Source: Betaproteobacteria bacterium
GTDB lineage: Bacteria > Pseudomonadota > Gammaproteobacteria > Burkholderiales > SG8-39
Assembly (NCBI GenBank): GCA_016867955.1
Contig: VGIE01000193.1
Location: 1-5,352 of the forward strand
Reading direction: 5' to 3'
Length of the DNA stretch: 5,352 nucleotides
This document shows, piece by piece, positions 1-5,352 of this stretch. The position numbers and the translations under genes were made by a program. Under the pieces are notes generated by a model that was given only the letters and a program-made list of their open reading frames with translations, searched no databases and was not told the origin of the DNA. Numbering within the stretch: position 1 is the stretch's first letter; the number at the start of each line of letters is the position of its first letter.

Positions 1-996
1 CTTCTCCGCCCAGAACGGGTCGGCGATCAGCGCGCGGGCGATATTGACGGCGTCGGCCTTGCCGCCGGCGAGGATCTGCTCGGCGAATGCGGGGGTCTTG
101 ATGCGGCCCACCGTGAACACCGGCAGCTTGACCGACTTGCGGATCGCCGCGGCATAGTCGACGAAGACGCCAGGCGGAACGTCCATGGGCGGCACGATCA
201 TGTTGTTGTCGCGCGAGGTGCCGGCGGTGATACTGAGGTAGTCGATCACGCCGGTGGCCTCCAGCATCTGTGCGACCTTGACGTAATCGTCGTTTTCCAG
301 GCCTCCGGGCGTGAGGTCGGAGCCGTTCAGGCGCACGCCGAACAGCCTGTCGTTGCCGACGGCGCCGCGCACGATCCTCACCACGTCCAGCAGCAGCCGA
401 GCGCGGTTCTCGAGCGACCCGCCGTATTCGTCGTCACGCAGGTTGTTGAGCGGGGAGAGGTACTGCCCGAAGAGGTATTCGTGGCAGGCGTGCACCTCGA
501 CGCCGTCGATCGCCGACCGGGCGATGTGCCCAGCGGTGCGCGCATAGCCCTCCATCAGCTCGGCGATCTCGGCGCGGGTCATGGCGTGCGGCGTCTCGGG
601 CGAGATGGCGCTGCGCACATCCGAGGGCGCCCACAGCGCGCGCCGCGCGTCGTGCGAGGACATGCGCGAGCCGCTGTGCACGATCTGCACGATGCCCACG
701 CAGCCGTACGGCCGCAGGCCGGCCGCCAGCTCGTCCAGCGATTTCACGATGCGCGGATCGTGCGCGTGGATGTAACTGGGAAACTTGATGGTGGTGTCGT
801 GCGTGGCGCCGCCCTCGACCACCACGGCCCCGGCGCCGCCCTTGGCGCGCTCGACGTAGTAGGCGCGCATGCGCGGCCCGACGATGCTGTCCTCCGAAAA
901 CAGCGTCTGGTGGGCCGGGAAGAGCACGCGGTTCTTGAGCTTGAGGCGCCCGCGGACTAGCGGGCTGAGCAGGGTGGGGAAGGCGCTGGCGGTCAT
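1..996 (-). CDS. Old Yellow Enzyme / 2,4-dienoyl-CoA reductase-family FMN oxidoreductase (C-terminus cut by window edge)
   Basis: The reverse strand is open from ATG at 996 to the window edge, giving 332 codons with no stop, so the 3' part is missing. This is the N-terminal FMN-binding TIM barrel of the NADH:flavin oxidoreductase family. Visible motifs are the KNR segment near residues 21-23, QIVHSGS at 104-110, the active-site run VEVHACHEYL at 166-175 (H169, H172, Y174), SPLNNLRDDEYGGSLENRAR at 181-200, and the FMN-phosphate region VGRIKTPAFAEQ at 296-307 followed by ARALIADPFW. In long family members (dienoyl-CoA reductase, trimethylamine dehydrogenase, N-methylproline demethylase types, about 650-730 residues) a Cys-rich 4Fe-4S site and a dinucleotide-binding domain follow this point; whether they do here is outside the window. 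Residue 30 is Gln where trimethylamine dehydrogenase has the cysteine that binds FMN covalently. GGGAG at 1001-1005 is a weak, close ribosome site. It lies downstream of the LysR gene on the same strand. Family assignment is firm; the substrate is unknown. Confidence 0.9.
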   Translation of the reverse strand, partial: MTASAFPTLLSPLVRGRLKLKNRVLFPAHQTLFSEDSIVGPRMRAYYVERAKGGAGAVVVEGGATHDTTIKFPSYIHAHDPRIVKSLDELAAGLRPYGCVGIVQIVHSGSRMSSHDARRALWAPSDVRSAISPETPHAMTRAEIAELMEGYARTAGHIARSAIDGVEVHACHEYLFGQYLSPLNNLRDDEYGGSLENRARLLLDVVRIVRGAVGNDRLFGVRLNGSDLTPGGLENDDYVKVAQMLEATGVIDYLSITAGTSRDNNMIVPPMDVPPGVFVDYAAAIRKSVKLPVFTVGRIKTPAFAEQILAGGKADAVNIARALIADPFWAEK

Positions 997-1023
997 GGTG
1001 CTCCCGTGGGTATGGCAGGGGGG

Positions 1024-1043
1024 TCGGCCGAGGGTTCGGCCGA
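1024..1043. terminator. Hairpin between the LysR gene and the oxidoreductase gene (possible terminator or regulatory dyad)
   Basis: The self-complementary octamer TCGGCCGA occurs twice, at 1024-1031 and 1036-1043, separated by GGGT. Because each copy is its own reverse complement, the two copies can pair as an 8-bp, mostly G+C stem with a 4-nt loop on either strand. It sits in the 77-bp gap after the LysR stop and about 27 bases before the oxidoreductase ATG. On the leftward transcript it is followed by a run of C rather than T, so it is not a canonical intrinsic terminator. It could instead attenuate read-through or act as a protein-binding dyad. Confidence 0.4.
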
Positions 1044-1073
1044 GTGTCCGGCAGAATTCGGGTTCGCGCCATT

Positions 1074-2030
1074 CTACCGAGGGCTACCGGGTGCGGCGCC
1101 GGCTTTCGCCGCATGCTCCGCGCAGCGTCGCCTGACCATGTCGCGGATGATGCCGGCGAGCAGCCGCGTGCCGGGGCCGGCGGCGTCCGGGTCCGCGAGC
1201 ACGAGGTAGAGCATGGCAAAGCGCTCGGCGCCCTCGCGCAGCGGCAGCGGCTTGAGCTCGCCGCTCGCGAGTTCCTCGCGCACGTTGTCTTCCGGATACC
1301 AGGCATAGCCCAGGCCCATCTTCGCGGCGCGGATCGACGTGGCCTTGTTCGATACCGTCAGGCGCTGCACGTTCAGCCAGCTGCCCGGGACGGCAGCGTC
1401 GCTGCCCTGCGCGTCGCGCCGGGCGCCGGTGTCGCGCACCAGCAGATGGCGGTTCGCCCGCAGGTCGGCGCGCGTCAGCGGCCGCCCGAGTGCGTGCAGC
1501 GGGTGCGCGGGCGCGGCCATGCAGACGAAGCGCACCTGCATCAGCGCGTCGCCCGCGAAGCCGGCCGGCACGCGCGGCGTGATGGCGAGCTGGACGCGGC
1601 GCTCGTTCAGCGCCTCCTCGGTACCGCCGATCACGGATTCGATCAGTTCGATGCGCGTGTCGGGACGCTGCGCGGCGAAGGCGCCGAGGCATTCGAGCAG
1701 CAGCCAGGTGGGGAAGATGACCTCCACGGCGAGGCTGATCTCCGGTTCCCAGCCGCGCGCCAGGCCGGAGGCGGAATCCTCCAGCCGCGCGGCCTCGTCC
1801 ACCAGCTCGCGACCGCGGCGGTAGAGCAACTGTCCCGTGGGCGTCAGCACCGCGCGGCGGCCCTGTAGCTCGAACACCTTGACGCCCAACGTGCGCTCCA
1901 GCTTCTGTACCGCGTAAGTGAGCGTGGACTGACTCCGGTGGATGCGCTCGGCCGCGCGCGCGTAGCCGCCAGCCTCGACCACGGTGGCGAGGACTTTCCA
2001 TTGGTCGAGCGAGATGCGGGGACCGGACAT
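1074..2030 (-). CDS. LysR-type transcriptional regulator
   Basis: The 318-residue product has the LysR family layout. An N-terminal winged helix-turn-helix spans about residues 8-66, with the typical GGYARAAERIHRSQSTLTYA recognition region at 21-40, then QKLERTLGVKVFEL and VLTPTGQLLY. A linker helix to about residue 95 is followed by a LysR substrate-binding domain from about 97 to 300. Length is normal. It should bind DNA as a tetramer and respond to a small-molecule ligand. It is divergent from the azoreductase-pirin pair, the usual arrangement for a LysR regulator and its targets, so control of those genes plus autoregulation is the natural inference. The start is uncertain. ATG at 2030 places the helix-turn-helix at the usual distance from the N-terminus and keeps an ATC-N9-GAT box outside the gene; ATG at 2042 adds four residues (MFID). 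Neither has a clear Shine-Dalgarno sequence. The ligand cannot be predicted. Confidence 0.95.
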   Translation of the reverse strand: MSGPRISLDQWKVLATVVEAGGYARAAERIHRSQSTLTYAVQKLERTLGVKVFELQGRRAVLTPTGQLLYRRGRELVDEAARLEDSASGLARGWEPEISLAVEVIFPTWLLLECLGAFAAQRPDTRIELIESVIGGTEEALNERRVQLAITPRVPAGFAGDALMQVRFVCMAAPAHPLHALGRPLTRADLRANRHLLVRDTGARRDAQGSDAAVPGSWLNVQRLTVSNKATSIRAAKMGLGYAWYPEDNVREELASGELKPLPLREGAERFAMLYLVLADPDAAGPGTRLLAGIIRDMVRRRCAEHAAKAGAAPGSPR

Positions 2031-2040
2031 GTCGATAAAC

Positions 2041-2055
2041 ATCTAGTAAATCGAT
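2041..2055. promoter_or_regulatory. Candidate LysR-type binding box (ATC-N9-GAT)
   Basis: ATC at 2041-2043 and GAT at 2053-2055 are separated by exactly nine bases, matching the ATC-N9-GAT (T-N11-A) consensus described for LysR-family recognition sites. It lies immediately upstream of the preferred LysR start at 2030, which would suit autorepression. The motif is short and could occur by chance in A+T-rich DNA. Confidence 0.35.
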
Positions 2056-2125
2056 ATATAAGAGCGAATTATTGCACTTTTAAATCAATTTAATTAATAG
2101 TCAAATGCATCCATCGCATCAAATC

Positions 2126-2140
2126 TCGATGCTCTATCGA
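2126..2140. promoter_or_regulatory. Inverted repeat TCGAT-N5-ATCGA upstream of the azoreductase gene
   Basis: TCGAT at 2126-2130 and ATCGA at 2136-2140 form a perfect 5-bp dyad with a 5-base centre, 22 bases before the azoreductase ATG. The right arm extends to TATCGA, matching in inverted orientation two TCGATA copies at 2032-2037 and 2051-2056 on the other side of the region. An overlapping GCATC-N7-GATGC dyad covers 2116-2132. A regulator site, LysR or other, is plausible. Its position near the start codon would place it in the transcribed leader if transcription starts near 2105. Confidence 0.3.
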
Positions 2141-2152
2141 ATCAACAGCCAT

Positions 2153-2156
2153 GGAG
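2153..2156 (+). promoter_or_regulatory. Ribosome binding site that fixes the azoreductase start
   Basis: GGAG lies six bases before ATG 2163. The alternative in-frame ATG at 2151 would place this sequence inside the gene and has no Shine-Dalgarno sequence of its own, so 2163 is the better start. Confidence 0.7.
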
Positions 2157-2162
2157 TCCGCC

Positions 2163-2846
2163 ATGACCCGCATCCTCCAGATCAATGCCAGCCTGAACGC
2201 CGACCAGGGCCAGTCCAGCCAGCTCGCCGCAGCCTTCGTCGCGGCGCTGCGCGAACAGCATCCGAACGCGCTGATCCCCAAGCGCGACCTCGCCGCCGAA
2301 CCATTGCCGCACCTCGACGCCGCCCGCTTCGCTGCCTTCATTGCCCGCCCCGAGGCGCGCACCCCGTCGCAGCAGGCCGTGATCGATGAATCGAACACGC
2401 TCATCGCCGAGCTGCGCGCGGCCGATGTCCTGGTGATCGGCCTGCCGTTCTACAACTTCGGCGTGCCTTCGCAACTGAAGGCCTGGTTCGACCATATTGC
2501 GCGCGCCGGCGAGACCTTCCGCTACACCGAGAAGGGGCCGGTCGGCCTGCTCCCCGGCAAGAAGGCCTATGTTTTCGCCGCCCGCGGCGGGCTGCATGCC
2601 GGCACGCCGCGCGATTCGCAGACCGGCTTCGTGCAGACCTTCCTCCATTTCATCGGCATTCGCGACGTGCGGTTCGTGTTTGCGGAAGGGCTGGCGATCA
2701 GCGAGGCGAGCCGGAACGAGTCGCTTGCAGCAGCCCACGCTGCCATCGCCACGCATGCGCGCAGCCATGCCGCAGTTTCCTCGACCAACCACGCAGCCGG
2801 CCACGCAGTAGCGGCGGTGAGCGGCGAGGTGGCGCTGGCCGCGTGA
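2163..2846 (+). CDS. azoR: FMN-dependent NAD(P)H:quinone oxidoreductase / azoreductase (AzoR family)
   Basis: The 227-residue product is a flavodoxin-fold reductase of the AzoR family, a cytoplasmic FMN homodimer that transfers two electrons from NAD(P)H to quinones and, incidentally, azo dyes. Seen motifs are the FMN-phosphate loop at the N-terminus (S10, with S18-S19 at the following turn), the hallmark PFYNFGVPSQLKAWFDH at 95-111, ARAGETFRYTEKGPVGL at 113-129, ARGGLHAG at 140-147 and FLHFIGIRDVRFVFAEG at 160-176. These closely follow my recollection of E. coli AzoR, which ends near residue 201. This protein continues about 28 residues further with an Ala/His/Ser-rich tail (about 200-227) that has no recognisable domain. 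ATG 2163 is chosen because of GGAG six bases upstream; ATG 2151 would add four residues. It is the first gene after the LysR-facing promoter region and is followed 47 bases later by the pirin gene, consistent with one operon. The physiological substrate is inferred to be quinones. Confidence 0.93.
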   Translation: MTRILQINASLNADQGQSSQLAAAFVAALREQHPNALIPKRDLAAEPLPHLDAARFAAFIARPEARTPSQQAVIDESNTLIAELRAADVLVIGLPFYNFGVPSQLKAWFDHIARAGETFRYTEKGPVGLLPGKKAYVFAARGGLHAGTPRDSQTGFVQTFLHFIGIRDVRFVFAEGLAISEASRNESLAAAHAAIATHARSHAAVSSTNHAAGHAVAAVSGEVALAA

Positions 2847-2882
2847 ATGCGGTGGCGCCCATTAGAATGCACTGCTCAGAAC

Positions 2883-2887
2883 AGGAG
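2883..2887 (+). promoter_or_regulatory. Ribosome binding site that fixes the pirin start
   Basis: AGGAG lies six bases before ATG 2894. It favours this start over an in-frame GTG at 2843 that overlaps the azoreductase stop in a GTGA arrangement and would add 17 residues with no family resemblance. Confidence 0.75.
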
Positions 2888-2893
2888 ACCGAC

Positions 2894-3772
2894 ATGACTG
2901 CCCTTGCAACCCGTTCGCTGTTCCGCGTGATCCCGTCCGTCGCCGCCTCCGACGGCGCCGGCGTGAAACTGCGCCGCGGCCTGGGATCGACACAGACGAT
3001 GCGCCACGACCCCTTCCTGATGCTGGACGAATTCTTCTCCGACAACCCGGAGGACTACCTCGCCGGTTTTCCCTCGCATCCGCACCGCGGCTTCGAGACC
3101 GTGACCTACATGCTCGACGGCCACATGCGCCACGAGGACAACCACGGCAACCAGGGCGACCTCGGCCCCGGTGACGTGCAGTGGATGACGGCCGCACGCG
3201 GCATCATCCATTCCGAGATGCCGCAGCAGAGCGAGGGTCGCATGCGCGGTTTCCAGCTCTGGCTCAACTTGCCGGGCAGGGAGAAGATGAAGCCGGCGGC
3301 CTATCGCGACATCCCGTCAGCGCAGATCCCGGTGATCGAGATCGCGCCCGGCGCGAAGGCCAAGGTGATTGCCGGCGTCATCGAGGGCGGCGGCAAGGAC
3401 GCGGGCAAGAAGGCCATTGGACCCATCGGCGGGCTCTCCACCGACCCGCGCTACATCGACTTCCACCTGGACGCGGGCGCGGTGGTCGATGCGCCGGTGC
3501 CGGCCAGCCACAATGCCTTCGTGTATGTCTACGACGGCGACGCGCTGCTCGGGGAGAAGCGCCAGCCGGTGCCGAACCGCGCCGCGGGCATCCTGTCGGA
3601 CGGCGAGGGCGTGCGCATTGAGGCGGGCGCGAGCGGCGCGCGACTGCTGCTGCTCGCCGGCATCGCCATCAATGAACCCATCGTGCAGTACGGGCCCTTC
3701 GTCATGAACACGCGCGCCGAGATCGAGCAGGCGGTCGCGGATTACCAGTCAGGAGCCCTGGCCAGGGGCTAG
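2894..3772 (+). CDS. Pirin-family bicupin protein (possible quercetinase-like dioxygenase)
   Basis: The 292-residue product is a full-length bacterial pirin with two cupin domains. The N-terminal cupin (about residues 25-130) carries the metal-binding set: H62 and H64 in FPSHPHRGFET, then H106 and E108 in ARGIIHSEMP, matching the three-His/one-Glu iron site of human pirin and E. coli YhhW. MLDEFF at 43-48, GDVQWMTAARG at 93-103 and FQLWLNLP at 120-127 are also typical. The C-terminal cupin (about 180-270) ends with the family-typical EPIVQYGPFVMNT at 261-273, and has no equivalent metal ligands that I can see. YhhW-type pirins oxidise quercetin, and other bacterial pirins bind metabolic enzymes, so the exact role is open. 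With the metal site intact, an iron-dependent dioxygenase is possible. It follows the azoreductase by 47 bases, so co-transcription under the LysR regulator is likely and fits metabolism of quinones or flavonoids. The final codons contain a CCCTGGCCAGGG palindrome. Confidence 0.94.
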   Translation: MTALATRSLFRVIPSVAASDGAGVKLRRGLGSTQTMRHDPFLMLDEFFSDNPEDYLAGFPSHPHRGFETVTYMLDGHMRHEDNHGNQGDLGPGDVQWMTAARGIIHSEMPQQSEGRMRGFQLWLNLPGREKMKPAAYRDIPSAQIPVIEIAPGAKAKVIAGVIEGGGKDAGKKAIGPIGGLSTDPRYIDFHLDAGAVVDAPVPASHNAFVYVYDGDALLGEKRQPVPNRAAGILSDGEGVRIEAGASGARLLLLAGIAINEPIVQYGPFVMNTRAEIEQAVADYQSGALARG

Positions 3773-3868
3773 CGCCTGAACGCGTACGTCGCGCCGGAGG
3801 CGGTCCGCGATTTCCGCAGGGCCGGCAGGGGTCCCGGGAACCGTGATCAGCATGGCGTCATCGCAGCA

Positions 3869-3899
3869 CGCCGGTCAAGGATCGATCCCTAGACCGGCG
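3869..3899. terminator. Nested palindrome between convergent pirin and MazG-like genes (possible bidirectional terminator)
   Basis: CGCCGGTC at 3869-3876 and GACCGGCG at 3892-3899 are perfect 8-bp inverted repeats. The 15-base interval between them contains a further perfect 10-bp palindrome, GGATCGATCC (3879-3888). It starts 17 bases beyond the MazG-like stop (on its strand) and about 96 bases beyond the pirin stop, a suitable place for a terminator serving both convergent genes. No T-run follows on either strand, so it may be a weak or Rho-assisted end, an RNA 3'-end stabiliser or a protein-binding dyad. The rest of the convergent gap (3773-3868 and 3900-3916) shows nothing else I can support. 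Confidence 0.4.
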
Positions 3900-3916
3900 A
3901 TAAAGGCCGTGCTGCC

Positions 3917-4264
3917 TCAATCGAGCCGGTCGTGTTTGGTGGACCGCCCGCGCGCCCTGTCCACCGGATACTTCATCCGGTTGAGCGCGAGCTTCCTGCC
4001 CACCGCGTCTTCGAGCGACACGCCGATGTCGTGGCACAGCAGGCTGAGGTACATCGCCACGTCGGCGATCTCGTGCTCGATGGCCTCGCGGTTCTTCGCC
4101 ACCACATCGGGCAGCTCGGCATCCTTCGCCCACTGGAAATGCTCCAGCAGCTCGGCCGCCTCGATGCTGATGCTGGCGGCGAGCGTGCGCGGGTTGTGGA
4201 ACTGCCGCCAGTCGCGTTCGCTGCGGAAGGCGAGGAGTTCGTCCAATAGTTGCCTGTCGATCAT
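3917..4264 (-). CDS. MazG-like nucleotide pyrophosphohydrolase (RS21-C6/dCTPP1 type)
   Basis: The 115-residue product is a small all-alpha NTP pyrophosphohydrolase of the kind that converts (d)NTPs, often dCTP or modified dCTP, to the monophosphate and pyrophosphate, thereby cleaning the nucleotide pool. The family signature is complete: FRSERDWRQFHNPRTLAASI at 13-32, the first metal-binding pair E35/E38 in EAAELLEHFQW, and the second, E65 and D68, in EIADVAMYLSLL. The C-terminal KYPVDRARGRSTKHDRL at 98-114 is typical of the RS21-C6 subgroup. ATG 4264 matches the family N-terminus; the same frame stays open to an ATG at 4330, but that adds 22 residues with no likeness. GAGGGG at 4275-4280 lies ten bases upstream, a rather long spacing. 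It follows the transporter-protein gene on the same strand after 78 bases; a shared transcript is possible but there is no obvious functional link. The nucleotide preference cannot be read from sequence. Confidence 0.92.
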   Translation of the reverse strand: MIDRQLLDELLAFRSERDWRQFHNPRTLAASISIEAAELLEHFQWAKDAELPDVVAKNREAIEHEIADVAMYLSLLCHDIGVSLEDAVGRKLALNRMKYPVDRARGRSTKHDRLD

Positions 4265-4342
4265 GTCGTTGCAGCCCCTCACCATTGGGGCGAGGGTCCG
4301 CGCGTCGCGGCCCGCGCCGCTGCGGACCATCGCGCCGCGCGC

Positions 4343-5352
4343 CTACTTGACGCCGATCAGTTCCCTGATCCGCGGCCTGCGGTCGTCGGGAAAGCCGCCC
4401 TTCTTGCCGGTCTCGTACTGCTTGGGCAGGCCGGCAGTGTCGTAGACGGAGATGCCGCCGGAGTCCTTCGACAGCACGGTGTTTCCCTCGCGCGTCATCA
4501 CGTAGTTGACGAACAGGCGTGCCGCATTCGGATTGCGGGCGCGCGCGCGGTTGGTGAGGATGACGTGATACTCGGCGCCGTTGGTCTTGTGCGGCTGGAC
4601 CGTCGCCACCGGCACGCCCTTGGCCCTCATCGCGGCGAAGGTTGCTGCGGTGGCAGGCAGCGTCAGGCCGCCCTCGCCCGCGGCAAGCGCCTGGCTGGCG
4701 GGTATGCCCCCCGAGGTGAAGCGCGAATTCATGCTGCGCAGCCTGGTGAAGAACGGTTCGCCGTAGGTGTCGAGCAGCAGCTGCCAGAAGAAGTAGTTGC
4801 CGTCGTTGGTGACGGGGTCGAACAGGATGATCTGCCCCTGGAACTTCGGGTTGAGGATGTCCGGCCAGTCCTTGGGCACGTCGACGCCCTTCACCTTGTC
4901 GGTGTTGTAGGCAATGAGCCAGGGATTCATCTGCACGATGGCCGAGGGGCCCATGTTGAAGCGGGCCGGGAATTCGCCGCTCTTCAGCACCGGCAGTCCG
5001 GCCTCGGAGATGGACTCCATCCAGCCTTTCTTGATTCCGTCTTCGGCGAAGACCACCGAGTTGCTTGCCTGCATGATCAGGTCGGCCGACAGGTTGCCCG
5101 CCTCGGCTTCGGCGGAATAGCGCTGCATGAGCGGGTTGCTCGATCCGCGCAGGAACACCGCCTTGATGCCGTACTTGGCGGCGAATGCATCCGACGTTTG
5201 CTTGGAAATGGCTTCGGGTTGCGAGGAGAACCACAACAGCTGGCCCTCGGCGCGCGCCGCCTTGACGAGCGCGTCGAGGGCCGACTCGGCGCTCGAGCCG
5301 GCGCCGGCGGCCTGGGCAAGCAGGATCGGTGCAGCGCGCACCTGCGGGTCGC
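4343..5352 (-). CDS. ABC transporter periplasmic substrate-binding protein (N-terminus cut by window edge)
   Basis: The reading frame runs from the right edge to TAG at 4343-4345, about 336 visible codons. A GTG at 5341 is in frame, but the frame stays open to the edge, and the segment APILLAQAAGAGSS near the edge looks like the end of a signal peptide with an A-x-A cleavage site, so the true start is probably just outside. The remainder is a type 2 periplasmic binding protein of the extracellular solute-binding family that includes Fe(III)/AfuA-like and other small-molecule binders. Typical features are EGQLLWFSSQPE at the first strand, KYGIKAVFLRGSSNPLMQRY, ADLIMQASN, the hinge region PWLIAYNTDKVKGVDVPKDW and DILNPKFQGQIILFDP, then GGLTLPATAA. 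I do not see the adjacent Tyr-Tyr pair of FbpA-type ferric-binding proteins: the corresponding region reads NYFFWQLLLDTYGEPFF, so iron as substrate is doubtful. Permease and ATPase genes are not in the window. The next gene on the strand is the MazG-like one. Confidence 0.88.
   Translation of the reverse strand, partial: DPQVRAAPILLAQAAGAGSSAESALDALVKAARAEGQLLWFSSQPEAISKQTSDAFAAKYGIKAVFLRGSSNPLMQRYSAEAEAGNLSADLIMQASNSVVFAEDGIKKGWMESISEAGLPVLKSGEFPARFNMGPSAIVQMNPWLIAYNTDKVKGVDVPKDWPDILNPKFQGQIILFDPVTNDGNYFFWQLLLDTYGEPFFTRLRSMNSRFTSGGIPASQALAAGEGGLTLPATAATFAAMRAKGVPVATVQPHKTNGAEYHVILTNRARARNPNAARLFVNYVMTREGNTVLSKDSGGISVYDTAGLPKQYETGKKGGFPDDRRPRIRELIGVK

Larger units (their letters stand above)
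2031..2162. promoter_or_regulatory. A+T-rich divergent promoter/operator region between the LysR gene and the azoreductase gene
   Basis: This gap separates two divergent genes and is sharply A+T-rich: 47 of 60 bases at 2041-2100 are A or T in an otherwise G+C-rich window. For the LysR gene, TTGACT (reverse strand, 2104-2099) followed after 16 bases by TAAAAG (2082-2077) is a reasonable sigma-70-like promoter. For the azoreductase, TTGCAC at 2072-2077 with a poor -10 (TAATAG, 2095-2100, 17-base spacing) is the best pair I can see; weak hexamers are common at LysR-activated promoters. The two candidate promoters overlap, so regulator binding could affect both directions. Promoter positions are inferences from hexamer matches only. 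Confidence 0.6.

Noticed and set aside
434..1306. Long reverse-strand open frame of 290 codons overlapping the oxidoreductase and LysR genes
   Set aside because: It is an Arg/Ala/Pro-rich out-of-frame reading of two well-supported genes and spans the gap between them; it has no family motifs.
1044..1868. Plus-strand open frame of 274 codons opposite the LysR gene
   Set aside because: The translation is low-complexity Arg/Ala/Gln-rich with no motifs, and the antisense LysR gene is unmistakable.
2843..2893. In-frame GTG start for pirin overlapping the azoreductase stop (GTGA), suggesting translational coupling
   Set aside because: The AGGAG six bases before ATG 2894 and the family N-terminus there are much better supported; the added 17 residues have no likeness to pirins.
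3756..3767. CCCTGGCCAGGG perfect 12-base palindrome at the end of the pirin gene as a terminator
   Set aside because: It has no loop, lies within the coding sequence and is not followed by a T-run, so a functional hairpin is unlikely.
3773..3916. Possible small gene in the gap between pirin and the MazG-like gene
   Set aside because: The short open stretches have no plausible start with a ribosome site and no recognisable protein; only the palindrome at 3869-3899 stands out.
3858..5234. Long reverse-strand open frame of 458 codons across the MazG-like and solute-binding genes
   Set aside because: It is a shadow frame in G+C-rich DNA; the two genes it overlaps have clear family signatures in another frame.

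Overview
This is a G+C-rich window (roughly two-thirds G+C by eye) with tightly packed genes and strong G/C third-position preference. Gene content fits a Proteobacterium, most likely a Betaproteobacterium of the Burkholderiales/Rhodocyclales type. That placement is an inference from base composition and protein style, not from a marker gene. I see no rRNA, tRNA, CRISPR array, insertion sequence or phage gene.

There are six protein genes. On the left, reading leftward, lie a truncated Old Yellow Enzyme/2,4-dienoyl-CoA reductase-family flavin oxidoreductase (1-996) and a LysR-type regulator (1074-2030). From a strikingly A+T-rich divergent promoter region (about 2031-2162), two genes read rightward: an AzoR-type FMN-dependent NAD(P)H:quinone/azo reductase (2163-2846) and a pirin-family cupin (2894-3772). 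Both have good Shine-Dalgarno sequences and very likely form one operon. On the right, reading leftward and convergent with pirin, lie a small all-alpha MazG-like (RS21-C6/dCTPP1-type) nucleotide pyrophosphohydrolase (3917-4264) and the 5'-truncated gene of an ABC-transporter periplasmic substrate-binding protein (4343 to the right edge).

The central part reads as a small redox module. A LysR regulator faces the azoreductase and pirin across a shared control region with several copies of a TCGAT/TCGATA motif and one exact ATC-N9-GAT LysR-type box. AzoR proteins reduce quinones by two electrons, bacterial pirins can have quercetinase-like dioxygenase activity, and the flavin oxidoreductase next to the regulator belongs to a family that reduces electrophilic or unsaturated compounds or demethylates amines. 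A role in handling quinones, flavonoids or other aromatic electrophiles is a reasonable inference, but the inducer and substrates cannot be read from sequence.

Two clear dyad structures lie in gaps between genes: an 8-bp-stem hairpin (1024-1043) between the LysR gene and the oxidoreductase, and a nested palindrome (3869-3899) between the convergent pirin and MazG-like genes. Neither has a T-tract. Overall this is an ordinary chromosomal region. I did not find a convincing new biological system, and the most interesting items are the control region and the dyads.
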